This document shows, in pieces, positions 1 to 6,645 of a stretch of 7,164 bases of DNA. This stretch comes from an uncultured Collinsella sp. (GTDB lineage Bacteria > Actinomycetota > Coriobacteriia > Coriobacteriales > Coriobacteriaceae), in assembly GCA_958439425.1 (NCBI GenBank), contig CAUBVH010000045.1:1-7164 (forward strand). Reading direction: 5' to 3'. Both the position numbers and the translations under genes were made by a program. Numbering within the stretch: position 1 is the stretch's first letter; every line of letters starts with the position of its first letter. The notes beneath the pieces were generated by a model. That model was not told the DNA's origin. It saw nothing but the letters and a program-made list of their open reading frames with translations, and did not search any database.

Positions 1-306
1 CAGCACTACTTTATGGGCGGCGTGTGGGTCGACAAGGACGGCCGCACCTCGATGCCCGAGCTCTACGCCGCTGGCGAGACGGCCTGCAACGGTGTTCACG
101 GCAAGAATCGTCTAGCTTCCAACAGCCTGCTCGAGTCCCTAGTTTGGGGCCGCCGCGCTGCTTGGCGTATGCGCACCGGCGAGTCGCTGACCGTGGAGCA
201 GGCCGGTGAGCCCGCGCTTGACGGACGTCACCGCGCCCTGAGCGCCGAGACCCTTGCAATCGATGATTTGGCCCGTGCTGCCGGCACACAGGCCGTGGAG
301 GAGTAG
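1..306 (+). CDS. nadB: L-aspartate oxidase NadB, C-terminal part (5' end outside window)
   Basis: NadB is an FAD enzyme that oxidises L-aspartate to iminoaspartate, which NadA condenses with dihydroxyacetone phosphate to quinolinate in de novo NAD synthesis. Only the last 101 codons are here, read from base 1. The fragment opens with the family block QHYFMGGV, followed by GRTSMPELYAAGE and then HGKNRLASNSLLE. Fragment residues H2 and R37 are 35 apart, the same spacing as the active-site pair His351/Arg386 in the E. coli enzyme as I recall it, so they are the probable substrate-binding residues. Only 56 residues follow the SNSLLE motif, while E. coli NadB has roughly 140, so the C-terminal helical domain is much reduced. 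The stop at 304-306 lies 3 bases before nadC, and its last codons supply the nadC ribosome-binding site, so the two genes form an operon. A fumarate reductase/succinate dehydrogenase flavoprotein is the alternative, but the neighbours argue for NadB. Confidence 0.93.
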   Translation, partial: QHYFMGGVWVDKDGRTSMPELYAAGETACNGVHGKNRLASNSLLESLVWGRRAAWRMRTGESLTVEQAGEPALDGRHRALSAETLAIDDLARAAGTQAVEE

Positions 307-309
307 ACC

Positions 310-1170
310 ATGAATCCCATTACCATGAAGCTCGTCGTCGATGATCTGATTTTGCAGGCTCTGCGCGAGGACATCACGTTTGAGGACGTGAGTACGGCGA
401 GCGTGTGCCCCACGGCGCGCCCCGCTACCGTTGAGCTCATCGCCAAGGCCGATGGCATTATCGCCGGCCTGGACGTATTCGCTCGCACCTTTGAGCTGCT
501 GGATCCGCAGAGCTCCGTGTTGTTCGATGTTTCGGATGGCGACGAGGTGCATGCCGGCGACCATGTGGGTCAGGTGCGGGGCGATGCGCGCGTGCTGCTT
601 TCGGGTGAGCGCGTGGCGCTCAACTACCTGCAGCGCATGAGCGGCATCGCTACCTACACGCACAGCATGGCCGCGGCGCTCGAGGGAACCAAGACCGTGC
701 TCGTCGACACGCGCAAGACCACGCCGGGCATGCGCGTCTTCGAGAAGGCCGCGGTCGAGATCGGCGGCGGCAGCAACCACCGTTACAACCTGTCGACGGC
801 CGTCATGCTCAAGGACAACCACATCGACGCCGCCGGCGGCGTGATGCGTGCGATCGAGATGGCGCGCGCCCATGCATCGTTTACCACGACGGTCGAGATC
901 GAGTGCGAGAACCTGGACATGGTGCGCGAGGCCGTGGAAGCCGGCGCCGACATCATCATGTTCGACAACATGACCCACGACGACATGGCTGCCGCGATTG
1001 AGCTTATCGATGGCCGCGCCAAGACCGAGTGCTCGGGCAACGTGGACGCCAGCAACATTCGCGCCCTGGCCGATCTGGGTGTCGACTATATTAGCTCGGG
1101 CGCCCTGACGCACTCTGCGCCGATCCTCGACCTCTCGCTTAAGCACCTGCGTCTGCTGGACGGTAAATAA
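310..1170 (+). CDS. nadC: Nicotinate-nucleotide pyrophosphorylase (quinolinate phosphoribosyltransferase)
   Basis: This cytoplasmic enzyme converts quinolinate and PRPP to nicotinate mononucleotide, CO2 and pyrophosphate, the step after NadB/NadA in de novo NAD synthesis. The 286 residues match the usual family length of about 270-300. Visible motifs are the N-terminal ALREDI segment, TRKTTPG (134-140) for phosphoribosyl/quinolinate binding, HRYNL (157-161), KDNH (168-171), VEIECEN (195-201), FDNM (218-221), SGNV (242-245) and SSGALTHS (262-269), in the order expected for the alpha/beta-barrel QPRTase fold. The start at 310 is preferred because GGAGGAG lies at 297-303, six bases upstream; the next ATG (325) has no such site. 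The stop TAA overlaps the ATG of niaR by one base (TAATG), which suggests translational coupling. No truncation or missing key residue is seen. Confidence 0.97.
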   Translation: MNPITMKLVVDDLILQALREDITFEDVSTASVCPTARPATVELIAKADGIIAGLDVFARTFELLDPQSSVLFDVSDGDEVHAGDHVGQVRGDARVLLSGERVALNYLQRMSGIATYTHSMAAALEGTKTVLVDTRKTTPGMRVFEKAAVEIGGGSNHRYNLSTAVMLKDNHIDAAGGVMRAIEMARAHASFTTTVEIECENLDMVREAVEAGADIIMFDNMTHDDMAAAIELIDGRAKTECSGNVDASNIRALADLGVDYISSGALTHSAPILDLSLKHLRLLDGK

Positions 1171-1715
1171 TGAACGCCCGCGAGCGTCGCCGTGCCATCA
1201 TGGGCGTGCTTGAAGGAGCCAAGGAGCCCGTTTCGGGCAGCGCACTTGCCCGCGAGGTTGGCGTGAGCCGTCAGGTCGTGGTTCAGGATATTGCCCTGTT
1301 GCGTGCCGATGGGCACGATATCGTGGCGACCAACCGCGGCTACGTGCTGCAGGAAGCCGCGAGTAGCCCCGCCGTGCCCACGCGTCTTGTTAAGGTGCGC
1401 CACGGCGTGGAGCAGGCGGGCGACGAGCTTACGAGTATCGTCGACGCGGGTGGCGCCGTGCTCAACGTGATCGTCAACCATCGTGTGTACGGCAAGATCA
1501 CGGCCGACCTGGACATCCGCAATCGTCGCGATGTTGAGCGCTACCTGCACGATATCGAGAGCGGCAAGAGCTTTCCACTACTAACGGTGACGAGCGGCTA
1601 CCACTTCCATCGCATCGCGGCGGAGGACGAGCAGACCCTCGACGAGATCGAGGCCATACTCAAGGAGAAGGGCTACCTTGCCGATTTAATGCCCTACGAG
1701 GATGATTTGTCCTAA
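1170..1715 (+). CDS. niaR: NiaR-type transcriptional repressor of niacin/NAD genes (HTH_11 + 3H domain)
   Basis: The 181-residue protein has an N-terminal winged helix-turn-helix (about 5-60, with SGSALAREVGVSRQVVVQDI as the recognition region) and a C-terminal 3H domain (about 72-172). The histidines that name the domain are visible at H78, H104, H145 and H147, the last two in YHFH. H78, E86, H145 and H147 line up closely with the metal-binding His/Glu set I recall from the Thermotoga maritima homologue TM1602. The known role of the family (YrxA/NiaR) is to bind nicotinic acid and then repress NAD synthesis and niacin uptake genes. Its position as last gene of nadB-nadC-niaR fits that role and implies autoregulation, but the operon promoter and operator lie outside the window. 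The ATG overlaps the nadC stop and has no strong Shine-Dalgarno of its own, so translation is probably coupled. The next in-frame ATG (1200) lacks a site as well and would cut into the HTH domain. Confidence 0.93.
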   Translation: MNARERRRAIMGVLEGAKEPVSGSALAREVGVSRQVVVQDIALLRADGHDIVATNRGYVLQEAASSPAVPTRLVKVRHGVEQAGDELTSIVDAGGAVLNVIVNHRVYGKITADLDIRNRRDVERYLHDIESGKSFPLLTVTSGYHFHRIAAEDEQTLDEIEAILKEKGYLADLMPYEDDLS

Positions 1716-1733
1716 CCCGATACTGTCTATATA

Positions 1734-1800
1734 AGTTGCGGTGAAATAGTTCCTACAATCGGCACCTAAGCAATGAGCCAGGAACTATTCCACCGCAACT
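1734..1800. repeat. 67-base inverted repeat (21-base arms, 25-base loop) after niaR
   Basis: The arms 1734-1754 (begins AGTTGCGGTGAAATAG) and 1780-1800 (ends CACCGCAACT) are reverse complements at 20 of 21 positions; the one mismatch is at 1744/1790. The loop 1755-1779 contains GGC at 1761-1763 and GCC at 1777-1779, which could add a short inner stem. It starts 18 bases after the niaR stop and lies 40 bases before the terminator. No U-run follows, so it does not look like an intrinsic terminator itself. No flanking target-site duplication is evident. The near-perfect arms around a longer loop suggest a small dispersed palindromic element (REP/MITE-like) or a 3' mRNA-stabilising hairpin; the sequence alone does not decide. 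Confidence 0.85.
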
Positions 1801-1840
1801 GCCAAGGTAGCCCCGTCCCCAATTAGCTGCCTGTACAAAC

Positions 1841-1880
1841 AAAAGGAGGCCTCCGCGGCGATGCGGAAGCCTCCTTTTTT
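1841..1880. terminator. Bidirectional intrinsic terminator between niaR and the ferredoxin gene
   Basis: The left arm 1841-1856 (AAAAGGAGGCCTCCGC) pairs with 1863-1878 (GCGGAAGCCTCCTTTT): ten outer pairs, one C/A mismatch at 1851/1868, then five inner pairs, around the six-base loop GGCGAT. On the + strand the stem runs into six Ts (1875-1880). On the - strand the A-tract at 1841-1844 becomes a T-run. The genes on both sides converge here, so one hairpin can end both transcripts. Confidence 0.92.
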
Positions 1881-1919
1881 GTGCACGGTGTACTTTTGAG
1901 TGTGCAAGTGGGGGAGTTG

Positions 1920-2105
1920 TTACTCCTCGACGATCTCGGTGATCGCGCCAGCGGGGCAAGCGTCCTGGCAAGCGCCACAGGCGACGCAGGAGTCCTCGTC
2001 GGCGACGGTAGCGACGTCCTGGAGCTCCAGAACGCCAGCGGGGCAGGAGTCGACGCAAACGCCACAAGCGATGCACTCGTCGGCATCAATTACGGGATGA
2101 GCCAT
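1920..2105 (-). CDS. Small 2[4Fe-4S] bacterial-type ferredoxin
   Basis: This 61-residue soluble, acidic electron carrier has two classic cluster motifs: C11-x2-C14-x2-C17-x3-C21-P and C40-x2-C43-x2-C46-x3-C50-P. Each gives three ligands to its own [4Fe-4S] cluster and the fourth to the other, as in clostridial ferredoxins. The length is normal for the family and no cysteine is missing. The start at 2105 (MAHPVIDADEC) is chosen because GAGAGGAA lies just upstream of it on the - strand and the protein then begins, as is usual, a few residues before the first motif; a 22-residue upstream extension to an ATG at 2171 would run through the probable promoter. It is a single-gene unit convergent with niaR, sharing its terminator, with its own promoter. 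The redox partner cannot be read from the context; pyruvate:ferredoxin oxidoreductase is the common one in anaerobes. Confidence 0.95.
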   Translation of the reverse strand: MAHPVIDADECIACGVCVDSCPAGVLELQDVATVADEDSCVACGACQDACPAGAITEIVEE

Positions 2106-2166
2106 GGTAGTTTCCTCTCTGTTGACCGACGCTACAGGCGATGCGCGCCGGTTTGATTCGGGCAAA

Positions 2167-2194
2167 AACATACCACGGGAGCGACCGTTTGCAA
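2167..2194 (-). promoter_or_regulatory. Probable sigma-70-type promoter of the ferredoxin gene
   Basis: Read on the - strand, TTGCAA (2194-2189) serves as -35 and TATGTT (2172-2167) as -10 with a 16-base spacer; TGG directly before the -10 gives an extended -10 element. Transcription would start near 2160, leaving a leader of about 55 bases before the ATG at 2105. The match is by eye only. Confidence 0.55.
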
Positions 2195-2305
2195 TACCCT
2201 CTGGCCGGCATCTTCATACCGTTCGCCGAGTATGCCACGGCTTACTAAAAAACATGCAGGTGAGGCCGCTGAGCTGCGCAAATGTTAGCTAAAGGTGACT
2301 TGAAA

Positions 2306-2321
2306 TATTGAGCTATTGAGC
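2306..2321. repeat. Exact tandem duplication of an 8-base unit
   Basis: TATTGAGC occurs twice head to tail at 2306-2313 and 2314-2321. The TTGAGC core resembles one arm of the actinobacterial HspR site HAIR (CTTGAGT-N7-ACTCAAG), but the copies are in direct rather than inverted orientation and lie about 450 bases from dnaK, so a regulatory role is doubtful. Confidence 0.6.
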
Positions 2322-2329
2322 GCGCTTGC

Positions 2330-2515
2330 GGAAAGCGCATCCCATAAATTTGCCGAAAAACGGGCCCTAGTTTCCGGTTGGACCGCCCGGCGGAAGCTGC
2401 GTCCCGGAATCGGTGCTCAAACTGGGATGTAGCTTCCGGCTGAGCCTTCAAGAGGAAACTGTGTCCCGGAATCCACGCTCAAACCGGGACGAGCTTTCCG
2501 CAAGGCAGCCCCAGG
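2330..2515. repeat. Three tandem degenerate copies of a 62-base palindromic repeat
   Basis: Units begin at 2330, 2392 and 2454, exactly 62 bases apart, and each starts with GGAA. The first 47 bases of units 2 and 3 align without gaps at 36 of 47 positions, sharing the blocks GTCCCGGAATC and GCTCAAAC; unit 1 is more diverged but keeps GGAA, TCCC, the AAAAC-GGG block and TTTCCGG in register. The last 15 bases of each unit are not conserved. Units are internally palindromic: in unit 2, 2392-2407 pairs with 2422-2437 across all 16 positions if three G-U pairs are allowed; in unit 3, GGAAA/TTTCC and GTCCCGG/CCGGGAC pair around a four-base internal loop. Compensating differences between copies suggest selection on the stem. 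I do not recognise the family. Confidence 0.8.
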
Positions 2516-2608
2516 CGCCCCCGGACGCAAACCTCAGTCATCTCTACATAGATCTCGATAGATTTGCCGAGAACTCAAACAGTGTGTCTACCTGCGTATT
2601 TGCGAACC

Positions 2609-2683
2609 TAAACTCTTGGCAATAAGAAATCTTATATGAATTGACTTAGATTTTGTATATTCCGGCCCATAAGGGGATACACT
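2609..2683 (+). promoter_or_regulatory. Probable dnaK promoter region (hexamers uncertain)
   Basis: Base composition switches to AT-rich between about 2609 and 2661, just before the dnaK leader. Candidate elements are TTGACT (2641-2646), TATATT (2656-2661), TTGTAT (2653-2658) and TACACT (2678-2683); TTGTAT and TACACT are 19 bases apart, and no pair has both good hexamers and a 17-base spacer. A 6-base inverted repeat, AAATCT (2627-2632) and AGATTT (2648-2653), with a 15-base centre, straddles TTGACT and could be an operator. Neither CIRCE nor a full HAIR palindrome is present. The location is likely, the exact start unknown. Confidence 0.4.
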
Positions 2684-2705
2684 ACATCCTGAAAGACAAG
2701 CCGAA

Positions 2706-2735
2706 GCGCCGCGCGACAGACCGTCGAGGCGGCGC
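2706..2735 (+). promoter_or_regulatory. GC-rich stem-loop in the dnaK 5' leader
   Basis: GCGCCGC (2706-2712) pairs with GCGGCGC (2729-2735), and inside it CGAC (2714-2717) pairs with GTCG (2723-2726) around the loop AGACC, with a 1x2 internal loop between the stems. It ends 27 bases before the dnaK ATG and leaves the AGAGGG ribosome-binding site (2749-2754) outside, so it does not act by simple occlusion of the site. A role in stabilising the 5' end of the heat-shock mRNA is an inference. Confidence 0.6.
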
Positions 2736-2762
2736 GAACGCACAAGAGAGAGGGAATTTCTA

Positions 2763-4655
<1,893 letters not shown>

Positions 4656-4657
4656 TC

Positions 4658-5500
4658 ATGTCCGCCCGTAAAGCTCGCACGGAGGCGGCCGCCGCTGGCG
4701 CCGCCCCCGTTGACTCTGAGGAGAAGGACGTGAAGATTCCCGTAGAGACCGTCGACGATACCGAGGCCAACGAGGCCGAGGCCGCCGAGGCTGCCGAGAA
4801 CCAGGTAGAGGATTCCAACAAGGAGGCGACGATGACCGAGGACGAGATGGTGGAAGCCGCTATCCGCGCCGGTGAGGAAGCCGCCGACAACGACTTTAAG
4901 CTCAAGTTCGAGCAGGCCCAAAAGGAGCTTGCCGACGTGCGCAGCGAGCTCGATGCTGCGGCAGAGGCCCAGAAGGCCGCCGAGGACAAGGCAAAGGACG
5001 CCACCGAGCGTACCGCCCGTCTGCAGGCCGACTGGGAGAACTTCCGTCGCCGCACCGCTAGCGAGCGTATCGCCGAGCGCGAGCGCGCGACCGAGAAGCT
5101 CGTCACCGCGCTGTTGCCGGTGGTTGACGATATCGAGCGTGCAATCGACCATGCCCGTAGCCAGGAGCTTTCCGACGACTTTAAGCAGTTCGTCGATGGC
5201 GTTGACGCGGTGCATGCCAAGCTGCTCGATGTGTTTGCGCACGAGGGCGTTGAGCCCATCGACCCCAAGGGCGAGGCGTTCGATCCGCTCGAGCACCAGG
5301 CCGTGGGGCGTGTCGAGGACGCATCGCAGTACGACGAGACTGTCAACGACGTGTACCAGAAGGGCTACCGCATGGCGGACCGCATCCTGCGTTCCGCGAT
5401 GGTGACGGTGACCTACGGTGGCGAGAAGCGCCCCGCACCGGAGCCCGAAGCGGCGCCCGAGGATGCCGCGGCCGATACGGCCGAGAGCACCGAGGAGTAA
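4658..5500 (+). CDS. grpE: GrpE nucleotide-exchange factor for DnaK
   Basis: GrpE is a dimeric cytoplasmic protein that releases ADP from DnaK. The frame codes 280 residues: an Ala/Glu-rich low-complexity N-terminus (1-78), a long coiled-coil dimerisation helix (about 80-145, ending DWENFRRRTASER), a short four-helix region (about 145-190), the conserved GVEPIDPKGEAFDPLEHQAV (197-216) leading into the beta domain, the signature GYRMADRILRSAMVTV (236-251), and an acidic tail. It is long for the family, which often has about 170-230 residues. Start choice is open: the ATG at 4658, two bases after the dnaK stop, has only a weak GAGG about ten bases upstream, inside dnaK. An in-frame ATG at 4832 (M59) is preceded by a full AAGGAGG at 4820-4826 and would give a 222-residue protein of typical length. 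I report the longer frame because it sits tightly behind dnaK; the shorter form may be the main or a second product. Confidence 0.95.
   Translation: MSARKARTEAAAAGAAPVDSEEKDVKIPVETVDDTEANEAEAAEAAENQVEDSNKEATMTEDEMVEAAIRAGEEAADNDFKLKFEQAQKELADVRSELDAAAEAQKAAEDKAKDATERTARLQADWENFRRRTASERIAERERATEKLVTALLPVVDDIERAIDHARSQELSDDFKQFVDGVDAVHAKLLDVFAHEGVEPIDPKGEAFDPLEHQAVGRVEDASQYDETVNDVYQKGYRMADRILRSAMVTVTYGGEKRPAPEPEAAPEDAAADTAESTEE
4820..4834 (+). promoter_or_regulatory. Strong internal ribosome-binding site and ATG within grpE
   Basis: AAGGAGG (4820-4826), five bases before an in-frame ATG (4832-4834), is the best Shine-Dalgarno/ATG pair near the front of grpE and stronger than the one at 4658. 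It decides whether GrpE is made as 280 residues, 222 residues, or both. The motif encodes Asn-Lys-Glu-Ala, so it could also be a by-product of the Lys/Glu-rich coding sequence. Confidence 0.5.
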
Positions 5501-5505
5501 TTGAG

Positions 5506-5537
5506 AAGGGCCCCGGGGCAACACCCGGGGCCCTTTC
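5506..5537 (+). terminator. Strong GC hairpin (terminator or attenuator) between grpE and dnaJ
   Basis: AAGGGCCCCGGG (5506-5517) pairs perfectly with CCCGGGGCCCTT (5524-5535) around GCAACA, a 12-bp stem starting six bases after the grpE stop. Only three Ts (5534-5536) follow before C, so termination may be partial. Partial read-through would give less dnaJ-hspR than dnaK-grpE mRNA; an RNase processing or 3'-stabilising role is the alternative. Confidence 0.7.
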
Positions 5538-5559
5538 TGGCCTAGTGCCATATGAAAGC

Positions 5560-5589
5560 ATGAGCCGCCGTCCGCTGGACGGCGGATGA
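5560..5589 (+). other. Possible 9-codon mini-ORF overlapping a hairpin in the dnaJ leader
   Basis: ATG at 5560 opens the short frame MSRRPLDGG ending at TGA 5587-5589, 18 bases before the dnaJ ATG. The frame spans a perfect hairpin, CCGCCGTCC (5565-5573) with GGACGGCGG (5577-5585) and a three-base loop. It has no clear Shine-Dalgarno, so translation is doubtful; the hairpin itself is certain as sequence. It lies just upstream of the dnaJ ribosome-binding site (AGGAG, 5598-5602) and could affect dnaJ translation. Confidence 0.3.
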
Positions 5590-5607
5590 AACAGGAGAGG
5601 AGCTACG

Positions 5608-6573
5608 ATGGCTGCAGGCAAAACCTTCTATGACATCCTGGGCGTATCCAAGAGCGCCTCCGACAAAGAGATCAAGAGCGCGTTTCGCAAGCTCGCGCAA
5701 AAATATCACCCCGATGCCGGCGGCGACGAGGCCAAGTTTAAGGAGATTAGCGAGGCCTACGAGACGCTTTCGGACGAGAAGAAGCGCAAAGAGTACGACC
5801 AGATGCTCATGTTCGGCGGCATGCCGGGCGCGGGCGGAGCGTATGGCGGCGGCTACGGTGCCGGCGCGGGCGCCAGCGGCTGGGGCGATATCTTCGACAG
5901 CATCTTTAGCGGCAACGGCGCCTGGGGCAGCGATTGGGGCTCGGGCTTTGCCGGGGCCGCGGGCGCTGCCGGTGCGGGCGCGGGCCGCAACCGTGCGCGC
6001 AAGGGCGGCGACCTGTCGCTGACTGTCGACGTAACAGCCGAGGACGCGTTTCGCGGCGTGACGCACAAGGTCACCTACCGCATTCCCTCGACGGGCGAGC
6101 AGCAGACCATCACGGTCTCGGTGCCTGCGGGTGCGGTCGACGGCGGCAAGCTGCGCTATAAGCGTCGCGGCGAGTATGGCGTTGCCGGAGGCGAGCGCGG
6201 CGACCTGGTCGTGACCACGCATGTGGAGGAGCATCCGCTGTTTAAGCGTAAAGGTGCCGACGTGACCATGGAGGTGCCGATCTCGGTCTATGAGGCGGCG
6301 CTCGGCTGCACGGTGGATGTGCCGACGCCCGGCGGTGCGACGGTTCGTCTGAAGGTGCCCGCGGGTACCCAGACGGGCAAGAAGTTCCGCTTTAAGGAGA
6401 TGGGCGCGCCCGATGTTAAGCACCGTGGCCGCACGGGCGCGCTGCTTGTCGAGATCAAGGTGCAGGTCCCCACGAGCCTGTCCGACGATGAGCGCGATGC
6501 CATGACCAAGCTGCGCGAGGCCGACACGCGCGATTATCGCGAGAAGGTCAACCGTTACAAGGCGACGTACTAG
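5608..6573 (+). CDS. dnaJ: Class II J-domain co-chaperone (DnaJ/CbpA type, no zinc finger)
   Basis: This J protein delivers substrate to DnaK and stimulates its ATPase. The 321 residues contain a J domain (about 6-67) with the essential HPD at 34-36, a Gly/Ala-rich linker (70-127) with aromatic patches GWGDIFDSIF (91-100) and GAWGSDWG (104-111), and the two C-terminal beta domains (about 132-290) with GGERGDLVV (194-202) and HPLFKRKGADV (209-219), then a short C-terminal helix for dimerisation. The four CxxCxGxG zinc motifs of class I DnaJ are absent; the only cysteine is C234. Length and layout match CbpA/DnaJB-type proteins. AGGAG (5598-5602) lies five bases before the start. It is followed by hspR and preceded by the grpE hairpin, so it may be transcribed both by read-through and, if a promoter exists that I could not identify, on its own. 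Confidence 0.96.
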   Translation: MAAGKTFYDILGVSKSASDKEIKSAFRKLAQKYHPDAGGDEAKFKEISEAYETLSDEKKRKEYDQMLMFGGMPGAGGAYGGGYGAGAGASGWGDIFDSIFSGNGAWGSDWGSGFAGAAGAAGAGAGRNRARKGGDLSLTVDVTAEDAFRGVTHKVTYRIPSTGEQQTITVSVPAGAVDGGKLRYKRRGEYGVAGGERGDLVVTTHVEEHPLFKRKGADVTMEVPISVYEAALGCTVDVPTPGGATVRLKVPAGTQTGKKFRFKEMGAPDVKHRGRTGALLVEIKVQVPTSLSDDERDAMTKLREADTRDYREKVNRYKATY

Positions 6574-6606
6574 GGCGGTCGCGGCGCACGCCCACGCCCG
6601 CGGGCT

Positions 6607-6612
6607 TATGAT
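6607..6612 (+). promoter_or_regulatory. Possible -10 element upstream of hspR
   Basis: TATGAT (one mismatch to TATAAT) lies 33 bases before the hspR ATG in the 72-base dnaJ-hspR gap, after the GC palindrome GCCCGCGGGC (6596-6605). The bases 16-18 upstream of it have no recognisable -35, so this is weak support for a separate hspR promoter. Confidence 0.2.
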
Positions 6613-6645
6613 GGACGATAACGAGACGGAAAGGGGTCAGGTAGC

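Larger units (their letters stand above)
2106..2762. other. 657-base divergent intergenic region between ferredoxin gene and dnaK
   Basis: No convincing gene lies here. Short open frames over 2245-2451 (-) and 2413-2625 (+) run through repeats, show no family motif and lack good ribosome-binding sites. From left to right the region holds the ferredoxin leader and promoter (to 2194), about 110 bases in which I see nothing definite, an exact tandem duplication of TATTGAGC (2306-2321), three degenerate 62-base repeats (2330-2515), about 95 bases with the half-site-like ACTCAAA at 2573-2579, an AT-rich stretch (about 2609-2661) that probably contains the dnaK promoter, and a GC-rich leader hairpin (2706-2735). 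This is very long next to the rest of the window, where gaps are mostly 2-110 bases. Confidence 0.7.

Noticed and set aside
139..1146. 335-codon open frame on the - strand opposite nadB/nadC
   Set aside because: The translation is rich in His/Arg/Gly/Ala with no recognisable domain, and it lies antisense to clearly identified nadC; a codon-bias shadow.
1920..2171. Longer 83-residue ferredoxin starting at 2171 on the - strand
   Set aside because: The extension has no homologous character, would run through the probable -10 element, and the ATG at 2105 has a good ribosome-binding site.
2330..2515. CRISPR array
   Set aside because: Only three units, the repeats are degenerate, the variable part is just 15 bases, and no cas gene is nearby.
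2551..2567. Short ATAGAT direct repeats around 2549-2564
   Set aside because: Six-base matches ten bases apart in an AT-containing stretch are expected by chance and show no link to a promoter element.
2413..2625. 70-codon + strand frame in the intergenic region
   Set aside because: It lies over the 62-base repeats, has no family motif and no convincing Shine-Dalgarno.
2516..2762. CIRCE/HrcA operator upstream of dnaK
   Set aside because: No TTAGCACTC-N9-GAGTGCTAA or near match was found; the operon encodes HspR instead.
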